Shown: one piece after another, positions 38,292-47,660 of the stretch
Position numbering within the stretch: position 1 is the stretch's first letter
How the letters are laid out: every line of letters begins with the position of its first letter
Assembly (NCBI GenBank): GCA_028716365.1
Contig: JAQUPZ010000008.1
Location: 238,058 to 302,057 of the forward strand
Length of the DNA stretch: 64,000 nt
DNA from: Kiritimatiellia bacterium
GTDB taxonomy: Bacteria > Verrucomicrobiota > Kiritimatiellia > UBA8416 > YA12-FULL-48-11
Direction of reading: 5' to 3'
Program-made: the position numbers and the translations under genes
Notes under the pieces: model-generated
What the model saw: the letters and a program-made list of their open reading frames with translations, nothing else
Told to the model about the DNA's origin: nothing
Database searches by the model: none

Positions 38292-38331
38292 GCCCTCCCG
38301 ACAGACAAATTTGTTTGCAAAATGGGAGGGC
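38292..38331. repeat. GCCCTCCC...GGGAGGGC inverted repeat
   Basis: GCCCTCCC (38292-38299) and GGGAGGGC (38324-38331) enclose 24 nt that contain acaaatttgt, itself palindromic. It lies between the DUF1080 and fucosidase genes and looks like another REP-type element or an attenuator. Confidence 0.6.
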
Positions 38332-38395
38332 AAGCGTACTCGCGCGCCGTCTTTCGTTATTTTTTTAATGAGTTTTCCAATAGTCTCTATAAAAT

Positions 38396-39037
38396 CTACC
38401 ATTCAAACTTGCGTACCCTGATATTGCGGACAGCAGAACCGGTACACCACGTGGCAATACCAAGCGGTATGGATTCTTCCACTTCCCAGCGGACTGATAA
38501 CCTGCGATTCGTTGTATCCAGATCAATTATCTGTTTATCGTCGATCCAGGCTTCAATCCTGGCTTTTGTGACTTTGACGCGAATGCGATACCAGCGGTCA
38601 TTAGTATATGTTGCAGAAGTGGATGTCTCATTTTCAGAAGCATCAAAGCCATCGACACTGGACAATCCAGTTACACTGCCTCCCCAGCCACCAACGACAA
38701 GCGTACACGGATTTGTGCCTACAGGAAACGTGAGTCCGCAGAAGAAATCGTTTCCCTCGGTGCGCATTACTTCAAGCTGGATTTCATAATTCATGCGGGC
38801 CATCGGTTCGTTGCTCCATACAATCCCGGACATGGGTTTGCCGGAACCAATCATAATCTTTCCATCTTTGACTTCAATTTTGCCATTACCATGGAAATTC
38901 GATGGTTTCCATTTTCCAAGGGTCTTACCATCAAATAGGGACTGCCAGCCATCCTTGTCCACGGTGGAATCGGCGGCAATTGATAAACCAGCGGAAATGA
39001 CAAGGAATAACAACCAGGTTAGATATCTGTATTTCAT
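38396..39037 (-). CDS. Secreted DUF1080-type (3-keto-disaccharide hydrolase fold) protein
   Basis: A 213-aa exported protein with signal peptide MKYRYLTWLLFLVISAGLSIA and SD AGGAGG. A concanavalin/LamG-like fold is shown by WQSLFDGKTLGKWKPSNF, IEVKDGKIMIGSGKPMSGIV, YEIQLEVMRTEGNDFFCGL and RWYRIRVKVTKARIEAWIDD. This is the DUF1080 family, now tied to hydrolysis of 3-keto-glycosides in some bacteria and otherwise carbohydrate-binding. Its place at the top of a cluster with two Gfo/Idh enzymes and an isomerase-like protein fits the keto-glycoside role. Confidence 0.85.
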   Translation of the reverse strand: MKYRYLTWLLFLVISAGLSIAADSTVDKDGWQSLFDGKTLGKWKPSNFHGNGKIEVKDGKIMIGSGKPMSGIVWSNEPMARMNYEIQLEVMRTEGNDFFCGLTFPVGTNPCTLVVGGWGGSVTGLSSVDGFDASENETSTSATYTNDRWYRIRVKVTKARIEAWIDDKQIIDLDTTNRRLSVRWEVEESIPLGIATWCTGSAVRNIRVRKFEW

Positions 39038-39185
39038 AAAAATCGGTCCTCCTGTAATGATTTCAATATAACAAACCCGGCAGTCTGATCAAGCCAAGTC
39101 TCAATTCGTATGTGAGTTTTGTTCTTGGAGTCAGGGCGGATATCTATTATGAGTTGAATGCATTAAAAAAGAAGGGATAAGGAAA

Positions 39186-39512
39186 ATGAAAAGAGCAGTA
39201 TCAGTATTAACAGTTGTATTACTGGCAATGGGAATGATTACGATGGATGTCTGCGCGGCCAAAGACAAAGGCAGTTCCGTCATGGGCACACTCGGTCTGA
39301 TAAAGAATGATAAAGGTGAGGTTACCGGAATCACAATAACAACGAAAAGCGGAACTGTATATAATGTCAATATGACGGATTTCACCCAGAATGTATCAAA
39401 ACGTGACGGGCAGGAAGTTGTAGCCAACGGCGAAGTGAAAGATGTTGAAGGGAAAATGATTATTACCGTGAAAGGTAAAATCAGGAAACCGGCTGAAAAG
39501 AAGGCCAAGTGA
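39186..39512 (+). CDS. Small exported protein, unknown function
   Basis: A 108-aa protein with signal peptide MKRAVSVLTVVLLAMGM and cleavage near VCAAK. The mature part is one small beta domain (MGTLGLIKNDKGEVTGITIT, EVVANGEVKDVEGKMIITVK) with a Lys-rich tail, similar in size to OB- or DUF5666-type periplasmic domains. SD aagga lies ahead of the ATG. It ends 10 nt before the aminopeptidase start, so the two are co-transcribed. No function is evident. Confidence 0.7.
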   Translation: MKRAVSVLTVVLLAMGMITMDVCAAKDKGSSVMGTLGLIKNDKGEVTGITITTKSGTVYNVNMTDFTQNVSKRDGQEVVANGEVKDVEGKMIITVKGKIRKPAEKKAK

Positions 39513-39522
39513 TTTAGCCAGC

Positions 39523-42168
39523 ATGAAGAAAAAATACCGTTATAACCGTTCCGATTTCAAACCCCTGCCTGTGCGGCTTGAACACATGAATATCTATCTC
39601 AACTTTCTGGAAGAGAAGGTTGAGGGGACCAACACGCTCTGGCTGACTGCCCGTGAACCCTTGGACAGCATAAAACTGGATGCCCGCGATATTAACATTC
39701 ATTCGGTCAGGCTGGCGGGAAAAGAAGAACGCAATCTCAATTACGATTATCAGCCAGCAAAGCATTCACTGATAGTTAAACTGCCTGGAAAAATCGATGC
39801 CGGATGTACGATTGCTGTTACGATTCAGGCAACATGTGTTCCATTGGAAAATATTCTTGAGGGTATTTATAAAGACACTACTCCGCCTGGTTGTCCACAG
39901 CAATACATGTCGCAGTGTCAGCAATGGGGTTTCCAACGGATTCTCCCCGTACTGGATGACTGCACTGCGAAATGTACCATAGTCACAACCATCGAGGCCG
40001 ATGCCCGCTATAGCCACCTGATCTCCAATGGAAACATCAGGAAATCAAGTAATCCGGATGGAAAACCTGTTCCAAAGACCGATGACAGTTCACGGCAGGT
40101 CATCACATATGAAAATCTTATTCCCATGGCGCCTTATCTTTTCATTGTCTGTGTCGGAACATGGGACACGCTTGAAGATGAGATCGTTTATCCTTCCGGA
40201 AGAAGAGTGAAACTTGAATACCTGGTTCCTCCCGGCAGAAAGAATGGCGCCAGACTCCCAATGAAGATTTTGAAAGAGTCCGTGCTGTGGCAGGGCGCAA
40301 CACAGGATTATGAATACTGCCGCGACGTCTATCGCACAATATGCATGGAGAAATCAAACTTCGGCGGAATGGAAAATGTCGGCAATACAACAATCATTAC
40401 AGATGCCGCATTGATAGATGAATTCACCAGCGACCAGCGTTTTAAATATGCGCATGGCGTTATTGTACATGAATTCGAACACAACCAGTGCGGAAGCGAT
40501 GTCACGATGGAAACACCGTTTGACATGTGGCTGAACGAGGCTTTCACAGTGGATGTTGAACGGCAGTTTCTGATGAGTCAATTCGATCCGGACAGGATAC
40601 GACTCGACGAGGTCGATTCCATGCGTGCGCCTATCAGTGGTCCACTGGCCATTGAAGATGGTGGACATCTTGGCAATATTGTCCGCCAGGGTTTCAATGA
40701 TCCTGATGAACTTGTTGACGGGGTTACATATGTAAAGGCGGCAGAAGTTATTCGAATGCTCCGGCTCATTCTCGGTGAAAACACTTTCAGGAAAGCTGTG
40801 AAACTCTACTTTGAAACATATACAGGAAATAATGCAAATACAGACCAGTTTCTTAAATGTTTTGAGAAAACAAGCGGCAGGAATCTTTCCCAGTTCAAAA
40901 AAGAATGGCTGTTCACCATCGGTTATCCCGTCATTGAAGCTTCATGGAAATATAATAAGAAAAAACACAACCTGATAATCCGGCTGATGCAGAAACGCGC
41001 AGGGCATGGCGGACTTTTTCATGTACCCATGGAACTTGCAGCCGTAAACGCCAAAGGCAAAGATATTCCAACAACATGTCAGACAGTTGAGATCACAGGT
41101 AAGCAACTGGATCTTAAATTCAGGAACATACCGGAACCTTTTTTTATCTCATTTAATCGTGATTGTTCATTTTATGGAACATTCAATGACAAATCTGCTT
41201 CCCGTGAACAGCTCGTTCTGCAGGTACAAAAAGACCCGAACAAGTATAACCGCGTGGAAGCAATGCGCAGGCTGACCGATCTGGAACGGATCAAGTTAAT
41301 TAATAATACTGATGCCTTAATCAGCAAAGACTGGATTTCTCTGTATGAAATGATTCTCAAGGACATGTCTTTGTCTCATGGTCTGAAGGCTTATCTGCTC
41401 CGGATCGATGAGCAGTCATTGGATCGTAAATACCTGCCGTTTTATCGCGAAAGATATGCAGCAAGAATTACGTTGCTTAAAACAATTACGGGCCGCTGTA
41501 TGCCTGCGCTGATGAAAGCATTTAAAGCCGTTGATACTTATGCCAGGCCCCGAAATCCGAAGGATGGTATTGAAGAAAGGGTCCTGAAATCAATTCTGTT
41601 GAGAACCATCGTTGAAGCCAATAAGAGTGAGACACACGAACTGGCGGAGAAACATTTCCACAGGGCGTGGAACATTACCGATAAAAGCAGCACGCTGCAC
41701 TGCATAAACGTGAGCGAACACCCGCGCCGAAGAGAACTAATGGAAGAGGGATATAATCTCTGGAAAGACCATCTCAGTGCGTATTCCAGCTACCTTGGTG
41801 TTGTCGGATCCGGTATACACGACGATGTTTTCGATATGATTGCTCTTGAAGAAAAACGGTCAACTTTTAAGATTCAGCATCCCACACACAGTCGCGGTCT
41901 GTACCTGCCGATGTCTTCCAATAACAAAATGCTCTGGACCGACAGGGGAATCGAATGGATGACCAATACTGCCATCAAGGTTGCAGAGATCAATGAGAAT
42001 ACTGTCATCAGGATGATTGCCGCATTTCAACAGGTCGACAAACTTGCAAATGATTTGAAGCAAAAAGTTTTGAAGGCTCTTAAAACCATGCGTGCCGGAA
42101 TTGACCAGTCAGCCGCGCCATCTGTTGCCGGAAGAATCAGCGATTATCTTGAGTCAGCCGGAAAATAA
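39523..42168 (+). CDS. M1-family metalloaminopeptidase
   Basis: An 881-aa zinc aminopeptidase with no visible signal peptide, so cytosolic. Zinc site: HEFEH at residues 316-320 and the third ligand E339 exactly 18 residues later (MWLNEAF). The substrate-anchoring segment is GMENVGNTT, a variant of GAMEN. An N-terminal beta-saddle (about 1-200), the thermolysin-like domain, a small beta domain and a helical C-terminal domain (about 550-881) give PepN-like architecture. It removes N-terminal residues from peptides. SD is weak. The distance to the next gene (119 nt) leaves room for a separate promoter. Confidence 0.88.
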   Translation: MKKKYRYNRSDFKPLPVRLEHMNIYLNFLEEKVEGTNTLWLTAREPLDSIKLDARDINIHSVRLAGKEERNLNYDYQPAKHSLIVKLPGKIDAGCTIAVTIQATCVPLENILEGIYKDTTPPGCPQQYMSQCQQWGFQRILPVLDDCTAKCTIVTTIEADARYSHLISNGNIRKSSNPDGKPVPKTDDSSRQVITYENLIPMAPYLFIVCVGTWDTLEDEIVYPSGRRVKLEYLVPPGRKNGARLPMKILKESVLWQGATQDYEYCRDVYRTICMEKSNFGGMENVGNTTIITDAALIDEFTSDQRFKYAHGVIVHEFEHNQCGSDVTMETPFDMWLNEAFTVDVERQFLMSQFDPDRIRLDEVDSMRAPISGPLAIEDGGHLGNIVRQGFNDPDELVDGVTYVKAAEVIRMLRLILGENTFRKAVKLYFETYTGNNANTDQFLKCFEKTSGRNLSQFKKEWLFTIGYPVIEASWKYNKKKHNLIIRLMQKRAGHGGLFHVPMELAAVNAKGKDIPTTCQTVEITGKQLDLKFRNIPEPFFISFNRDCSFYGTFNDKSASREQLVLQVQKDPNKYNRVEAMRRLTDLERIKLINNTDALISKDWISLYEMILKDMSLSHGLKAYLLRIDEQSLDRKYLPFYRERYAARITLLKTITGRCMPALMKAFKAVDTYARPRNPKDGIEERVLKSILLRTIVEANKSETHELAEKHFHRAWNITDKSSTLHCINVSEHPRRRELMEEGYNLWKDHLSAYSSYLGVVGSGIHDDVFDMIALEEKRSTFKIQHPTHSRGLYLPMSSNNKMLWTDRGIEWMTNTAIKVAEINENTVIRMIAAFQQVDKLANDLKQKVLKALKTMRAGIDQSAAPSVAGRISDYLESAGK

Positions 42169-42287
42169 CAGTTATGGTGATATGTTGTTTCGCTTCAATG
42201 AGTCATGTCTTTATTTGAATTCCAAATGGTTGACAAAGCGGCAAAGATAAAAGTAGGATTTGGAAAATCTCACGGGACAATAAAAAG

Positions 42288-43394
42288 ATGGAGCGTTTGA
42301 AAACACCGTATTATCTGATTGATGAAAGAAAACTTCTCAGAAACCTGAAGATCATCAAACGTGTGCGTAAAACTTCCGGCGCCAAATGTATTTTGGCGCT
42401 GAAGTGTTTCTCTACGTGGTCTGTGTTCGGGCTGATGAAAAAATACATGGATGGCACGACCAGCAGCGGTGTGTATGAGGCGCGGCTGGGATACGAGAAA
42501 TTCGGCAAAGAGGTACATGCATACAGTGTGGGTTTTTCCCGGCAGGACATCCGTGAAGTATGTAAGTTTGCGGATAAGATTATTTTTAATTCGCCTTCAC
42601 AACTCAAGGCTTTCTCAGACGAAGTCCGTGGTATGAATGTTGGAATTCGCGTGAACCCCGGGTTTAGCTATTCCCATTTTGACCTTGCCGATCCAGCCCG
42701 CAGGTATTCACGCCTTGGTGTACGTGATGTAAATATTCTCCATAGGATTTCAGGACTTATTAATGGCATGATGTTTCATTTTAACTGTGAGAACAATGAT
42801 TTCAGGAACTTTTCAAAAAATCTGGATCGAATCGGGCGGGTATATGGTGATCTGCTGAAAAAGTTGGAATGGGTCAGTCTTGGTGGTGGATTATTCTTCA
42901 CAAAACCCGAATACCCTGTGACCGCTTTTTGCCGAAAATTGAAAGATTTCAGCGGAAAATACGGGGTTCAGGTTTATCTTGAACCGGGCGAGTCGACCAT
43001 TACCGATTCTGCTGAGCTGGTGACAACCGTACTCGATGTCGTGCATAACGAAACTGATATTGCGATTGTAGATGCCTCGACAGAAGCCCATATGCTGGAC
43101 CATTTAATCTACAGGACAACCGCAAGAGTCGTATCTCCCGGCCCGGGTCAAGATAAATTCATTATTGCCGGACGATCCTGTCTTGCCGGTGATGTTTTTG
43201 GCCAGTATAGTTTGAAAACAAAGCTCAAACCCGGAAGTGTAATTCGTTTCGGTGATGCTGCAGGATATACCATGGTGAAGAAAAACTGGTTCAACGGTAT
43301 GCCCATGCCGTCCATCTGTGTAAAAAGACTGGATGGAACTCTTGAAACAGTAAGAAGTTTTGGATACAAGGATTATATTGCGAGTCTGTCATAA
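42288..43394 (+). CDS. nspC: Carboxynorspermidine/carboxyspermidine decarboxylase
   Basis: A 368-aa PLP enzyme, fold type III, that decarboxylates carboxyspermidine (or carboxynorspermidine) to spermidine (norspermidine) in the cytosol. PLP-binding Lys is K39 in LALKCFS; other motifs are GTTSSGVYEARLG, IRVNPGFSYSHFD (a hallmark of this family against other decarboxylases), SLGGGLFF, YLEPGESTI and RSCLAGDVFG. Length is typical. It is followed 78 bp downstream by the matching synthase, so the two-step aspartate-semialdehyde route to spermidine is present without S-adenosylmethionine. Confidence 0.92.
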   Translation: MERLKTPYYLIDERKLLRNLKIIKRVRKTSGAKCILALKCFSTWSVFGLMKKYMDGTTSSGVYEARLGYEKFGKEVHAYSVGFSRQDIREVCKFADKIIFNSPSQLKAFSDEVRGMNVGIRVNPGFSYSHFDLADPARRYSRLGVRDVNILHRISGLINGMMFHFNCENNDFRNFSKNLDRIGRVYGDLLKKLEWVSLGGGLFFTKPEYPVTAFCRKLKDFSGKYGVQVYLEPGESTITDSAELVTTVLDVVHNETDIAIVDASTEAHMLDHLIYRTTARVVSPGPGQDKFIIAGRSCLAGDVFGQYSLKTKLKPGSVIRFGDAAGYTMVKKNWFNGMPMPSICVKRLDGTLETVRSFGYKDYIASLS

Positions 43395-43401
43395 TAGGAG
43401 A

Positions 43402-43431
43402 AGTCAGTATTCAGAATCCAGAAGTCAGAAG
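43402..43431. repeat. Short purine-rich repeat-like tract
   Basis: agtcagtattcagaatccag and the following agaagtcagaag form degenerate cag/aga repeats between nspC and the synthase, immediately upstream of a good SD. Confidence 0.4.
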
Positions 43432-43471
43432 GTTGGAGATGGAAATTTTATTTCCTAATAAAGGAGGAACA

Positions 43472-44857
43472 ATGAAGAAAAACGTGTTGATCATCGGAGC
43501 TGGCGGCGTTGCTCACGTTGCGGCACACAAGGCAGCCATGAACAACGATGTATTGGGTGATATTTGTATCGCGTCACGCACGCAGTCCAAATGCAACGAG
43601 ATCATAGAGAGCATCAAACGCAAGAAACACATCAAGGATAAATCCAGGAAACTATACTCCCGTCAGATCAATGCACTTGATATTCCTGCAACGATCAAAC
43701 TTATCAAACAGACAAAATCAGAAATCGTCATCAATCTCGGTCAGGCTTTTGTTAATATGTCTGTTCTTGAGGCTTGCTTGAAGACCGGCGCAGTTTATAT
43801 GGACACTGCAATCCATGAAGAACCGGATAAAGTCTGCGAAACCCCGCCCTGGTATGCAAATTATGAATGGAAGAGGAAAGGCCGCTGCAAAGCCAAGGGC
43901 CTCACGGCCATTCTTGGTGTTGGGTTTGACCCGGGCGTGGTCAACGCATATTGTGCACTGGCGGTAAAACGTTATTTTGACAGGATTGACACGATCGACA
44001 TCATGGACGTCAACGCCGGAAGTCATGGGCGTTATTTCGCAACAAATTTTGATCCGGAAATAAATTTCCGTGAATTTGTCAAAGTCTGGACCTGGATTAA
44101 CCGCAAGTGGAAACAATACCCGACTCACTCCGTGAAACGTAATTACGATTTTCCGGTCGTAGGAAAATGCCCGATTTACCTGAACGGGCATGACGAATTG
44201 CACTCGCTATCAAAGAACATTGATGCAAACAGCATCCGATTCTGGATGGGTTTTGGAAATCATTACATCAACATATTCACGGTACTCAGAACACTTGGAT
44301 TCCTTTCACACCTGCCCGTAAAACTTGCAACAGGCCAGAATGTCGTACCGTTGAAAGTAGTAAAGGCGCTCCTGCCTGATCCAAAAACGCTTGCTCCAGG
44401 TTATACCGGCAAGACCTGTATTGGTAATTTCTGTAAAGGATGGAAGAACGGGAAGAAGAGGGAAGTACTCATCTACCAGGTTTCCGATCATCATAAGTGT
44501 TATCAGGAAGTTGAATCGCAGGGAATCAGCTATACTGCGGGGGTTCCGCCGGTTGCAGCGGCGATGCTCGTGGCGACTGGAATCTGGGATCCGAAAAAGA
44601 TGGTGAATGTCGAGGAACTTGATCCGGAACCATTCATCGCTATTCTCGACAAGATAGGTCTACCGACAGATATCAAGGAGATCAAACCCGGCAGTAAGGC
44701 CTCGTTTAACGGAACAGTCAGGGATCTGAAAACCGAACTTGCGGAGTCAACCGCAACGGTCACGGTTTCCGCAGCCAATCCTATAATTGCCATCGATGCC
44801 AAGTTCCAGGCCAAGGCCCTGGCAAAACTGGCCGCTCGGTTACGCAGTGAAAAATAG
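43472..44857 (+). CDS. Carboxynorspermidine/carboxyspermidine synthase
   Basis: A 461-aa saccharopine-dehydrogenase-type enzyme that condenses a diamine with aspartate semialdehyde and reduces the imine with NADPH. Start ATG 43472, set by AAAGGAGG; a longer frame from 43433 is unsupported. N-terminal NADPH-binding IIGAGGVAHVAAHKAAM; middle segments VYMDTAIHEEPDKVCETPP and TAILGVGFDPGVVNAYC are characteristic of this family. Compared with usual lengths near 400 aa, there is an extra C-terminal stretch of about 45 residues (VRDLKTELAESTATVTVS). Next to the decarboxylase, it makes carboxyspermidine for polyamine synthesis. Confidence 0.9.
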   Translation: MKKNVLIIGAGGVAHVAAHKAAMNNDVLGDICIASRTQSKCNEIIESIKRKKHIKDKSRKLYSRQINALDIPATIKLIKQTKSEIVINLGQAFVNMSVLEACLKTGAVYMDTAIHEEPDKVCETPPWYANYEWKRKGRCKAKGLTAILGVGFDPGVVNAYCALAVKRYFDRIDTIDIMDVNAGSHGRYFATNFDPEINFREFVKVWTWINRKWKQYPTHSVKRNYDFPVVGKCPIYLNGHDELHSLSKNIDANSIRFWMGFGNHYINIFTVLRTLGFLSHLPVKLATGQNVVPLKVVKALLPDPKTLAPGYTGKTCIGNFCKGWKNGKKREVLIYQVSDHHKCYQEVESQGISYTAGVPPVAAAMLVATGIWDPKKMVNVEELDPEPFIAILDKIGLPTDIKEIKPGSKASFNGTVRDLKTELAESTATVTVSAANPIIAIDAKFQAKALAKLAARLRSEK

Positions 44858-44908
44858 GATAATTGGCACGATAAGGATTTAATAGATTGATCAAGATAGG
44901 GATTTTCT

Positions 44909-44958
44909 TCAATCTCCCTGTCTCCCATTCTCCGTTTCTCCGTGTCACTCTTCTCACT
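44909..44958. repeat. Low-complexity ctcc-rich tract
   Basis: Runs of the type tctccctgtctcccattctc in the gap between the convergent synthase and decarboxylase genes, overlapping the 3' end of the latter by a few bases. Similar in kind to the tract at 11927-11998. Confidence 0.4.
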
Positions 44959-46096
44959 GGTTGACGTGAACAGTTTTCGCGGGAGGAAATCCGTTGAACG
45001 GTGTTGACGAAGCAATACTGTAGGCACCGATGTTTATACTGTAAAGCAGATCGCCGCGTTCAAGGTTACTGGGAAGTGCCTCTGCAAGCGAAACCACATC
45101 CAGTGCATCACAGGTTGGACCAAATACTGTACAGATTTCTGTCGGCCCTTTTTTGAATGCTTTCGGATGATAGTGACAATGGTCAAAAATACTGCCTGAA
45201 AAAGTATGATAAACACCGTCATCAATATAATAACACAGTTTGCCGTCACGCACGGCCTTGCCGATGATCTTTGAGACAGCAGTTCCGGCAGTTGCAACCA
45301 TGAATCTTCCCGGCTCGGCGAGGATTTGTACGTCTCTGGGAAAGAGCCGATCAATCTCGGCATTGATCTTCTTTGCCAGTTCACGGAACGGTTTCACGGT
45401 TGGATCATATGGAGCAGGGAACCCTCCGCCAATATCCAGCAGATTCATCTTTGTATAGCCGCGGTCCTTTGCTTCCTTGTATACTTCTGCTGCAACATTA
45501 ATGGCCTGTACGAAATTATCGAAGTTGGTGGTCTGACTGCCAACATGAAAACTCAATCCTTCGACAACAAGGCCTTCCTTCTCGGCTTCAAGGATGAGGT
45601 CAACCGCTTCTCCCGCCGACGCGCCAAACTTGGAAGACAATTCAACCATTGCCCCGGTATTGGAAACCCTGAGACGCAGACAGAGGCCCGAGTGGGGGGC
45701 GTACTGTTTGATCTTCTTGATTTCTTCGAGGTTATCATAAGTTACAAGTGCTTTATATTGATCAAGCTCACGTAGTGTTTTATTGGCCTTGATGGGATTA
45801 GCATAAATGATCTTGTCCCATATCCAATCCTGCCTCTGTTTTGCCGGCATGTCTTTGATATACTTGTGTACGATTCTGAATTCCGGCATCGAAGCTACAT
45901 CAAAACTTGCCCCAGCATCGTAAAGTGTCTTTACAATGGCCGGATCCGGATTGGCTTTGACAGCATAATACGCCTGGACGCGTGGCAAATATTTTTTAAA
46001 GATGGCATAATTTTTTCGCAGTTCATCATGATCCATCACAAACAGTGGTGTCCCATGTTTCTTTGCCAGTTGCTGTAATGTCTTTAATGTGACCAT
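44954..46096 (-). CDS. Ornithine/lysine-type decarboxylase (PLP fold type III)
   Basis: A 380-aa cytosolic decarboxylase of the alanine-racemase fold. PLP Lys is K47 in YYAVKANPD; other hallmarks are LSFHVGSQTTNFDNF, LLDIGGGFPAPYD, ILAEPGRFMVA and the catalytic Cys in FGPTCDALD. The length and the short N terminus suit the small ornithine/lysine decarboxylases rather than arginine decarboxylase or diaminopimelate decarboxylase. SD AAGGAG sits before the ATG. It converges on the carboxyspermidine pair and would supply putrescine, completing a local route ornithine-putrescine-carboxyspermidine-spermidine. Confidence 0.88.
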   Translation of the reverse strand: MVTLKTLQQLAKKHGTPLFVMDHDELRKNYAIFKKYLPRVQAYYAVKANPDPAIVKTLYDAGASFDVASMPEFRIVHKYIKDMPAKQRQDWIWDKIIYANPIKANKTLRELDQYKALVTYDNLEEIKKIKQYAPHSGLCLRLRVSNTGAMVELSSKFGASAGEAVDLILEAEKEGLVVEGLSFHVGSQTTNFDNFVQAINVAAEVYKEAKDRGYTKMNLLDIGGGFPAPYDPTVKPFRELAKKINAEIDRLFPRDVQILAEPGRFMVATAGTAVSKIIGKAVRDGKLCYYIDDGVYHTFSGSIFDHCHYHPKAFKKGPTEICTVFGPTCDALDVVSLAEALPSNLERGDLLYSINIGAYSIASSTPFNGFPPAKTVHVNQ

Positions 46097-46199
46097 AAAT
46101 TTCTCCTTAAAAATTTGTGCAGACTAACATCGGTAAGCCTGCTTGTCTACTGGAGATATCCTGAATTTTCAATTGAAGAATGGTCAGTCCAATTCATAC

Positions 46200-47477
46200 T
46201 TACTTTGGTTTTGCCCCAACACACATTAAATGTGTCAGCGTCCGAATATAAAGTCTGCCGTGCGCTACTGCAGAAGTAGCGAAAGAATCTTCTCCCAGTG
46301 GAGTACGTCCCAACAATTCAAATTTATCACCCGCCGAGATAACCAGCATCTCGCCGCGCTTGGAGACGTTGTAAATCCGGCCATTTATGTGTACCGGCGA
46401 ACTGTAGTACGATGTATCTGCCAATCGATCCTGCCACAACACCTTTCCGTTTTTGGCTTCCAGGCATGAAACCGTTCCGACGTCGGTCCAGAGAAACAGT
46501 TTCTTACCCACTACCAGCGGCACAGGAACATATGGGGCATTGGTTTTTACCTGGTATACCATGCTTGCCGGTGTATCCTTATCTCCCGGACGAATTGCCA
46601 CCATTACCAACCCTTTGCCTCCAGTACCACAGTTTGCCAGAACAAGGTCCCCAGCCACCACGGGCGATGCCACTACACGCAGGGGTAACACTTTTGACAA
46701 CTCCCAAAGGAGTTGACCTGTTTTTGTGTCCAGCCCTGTCACACCCGCAGTACGACTGGACAGAATCACCTGGGCTGGTTTTCCTGCCGACTGATAAATA
46801 CAGGGTGTGGAGGCCGCAGCACTGGTACTCTTTCGTGGTGTTTTCCACCGGGTCTGTCCCGTGGCCCGATCCACGGCGATAATGAAACTTTCCGGTCCTT
46901 CCTGATCAACCGGCAGAATTACCATATCCTCAAATACTATCGGCGAAGCGCCTCCACCGTGCGCACTCTGGAAAGAACCCAGCGCTTTTTTCCATATTTC
47001 TTTACCGTCATGATCCAGGGCCAACAGGTATGATTCGTCAGGAGCCATCCAGCAGTAGTACACACGCTCGGCATCGGTCGCTGCACTTGCCGCCGCATAA
47101 TTATTGTCACGGTTTTTCTTGAATGACTTGCCTTCGTATTCTTTCTGCCACAGCGTAGCACCATCGCCGGCGTTGATACAAACCAACGTACGTTTGGCTG
47201 TCTGACTATCGGCACAACTCAGGAAAATACGATTACCCCACAGGATTGGTGATGAATGTCCTTTGTCGGGCAGGGTTACTTTCCAGATAAGATCTTTTTC
47301 GGTCCATTTTACTGGTATGTCTTTCCCCTCAGCCAGACCGCTTCCATTACTCCCGCGAAATCGCGTCCATTCCTGCCCATGGGCCACATTGAGGACCGAC
47401 GACAGAATCAGACAAACATCGAAGATAAAATTACTAATCAATTTGAAGGAGTTTCGCACGTTTATAGAAAAATACAC
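46200..47477 (-). CDS. Exported PQQ-type beta-propeller protein
   Basis: A 425-aa protein with repeated propeller blades (FRGSNGSGLAEGKDIPVKW, LVCINAGDGATLWQKEY, LLALDHDGKEIWKKAL, TGLDTKTGQLLWELS, SCLEAKNGKVLWQDRL), each ending in the W-containing docking motif of PQQ/BamB-like propellers. A hydrophobic leader (about 14-34, ending NVAHG) suggests export. Start is uncertain: GTG at 47477, a second GTG at 47459 and a TTG at 47441 all lack an SD. Such proteins are common in PVC bacteria and do not need to bind PQQ; function unknown. Confidence 0.75.
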   Translation of the reverse strand: MYFSINVRNSFKLISNFIFDVCLILSSVLNVAHGQEWTRFRGSNGSGLAEGKDIPVKWTEKDLIWKVTLPDKGHSSPILWGNRIFLSCADSQTAKRTLVCINAGDGATLWQKEYEGKSFKKNRDNNYAAASAATDAERVYYCWMAPDESYLLALDHDGKEIWKKALGSFQSAHGGGASPIVFEDMVILPVDQEGPESFIIAVDRATGQTRWKTPRKSTSAAASTPCIYQSAGKPAQVILSSRTAGVTGLDTKTGQLLWELSKVLPLRVVASPVVAGDLVLANCGTGGKGLVMVAIRPGDKDTPASMVYQVKTNAPYVPVPLVVGKKLFLWTDVGTVSCLEAKNGKVLWQDRLADTSYYSSPVHINGRIYNVSKRGEMLVISAGDKFELLGRTPLGEDSFATSAVAHGRLYIRTLTHLMCVGAKPK

Positions 47478-47622
47478 TTTGTTGATATCATGTTACTACG
47501 ATGTTTCCGAAGGATTCTGGCATCGTGACACGACCAGTGTCAATATGAAAGGGCAGGGTATAAAAGATGGTTTCACGACAATTCCGGAACAGTATTTTCA
47601 CGAAAACCTTACAATCTTCAAG

Positions 47623-47652
47623 TTGAATACGTCCGCCGTCTTTTCTTATATT
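47623..47652 (+). promoter_or_regulatory. Predicted promoter for a leaderless receiver gene
   Basis: TTGAAT (47623-47628), 18-bp spacer, TATATT (47647-47652). The ATG at 47661 lies only 8 nt after the -10 box and has no SD, so the transcript would begin at or next to the start codon. Confidence 0.35.
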
Positions 47653-47660
47653 ATCCGCAT

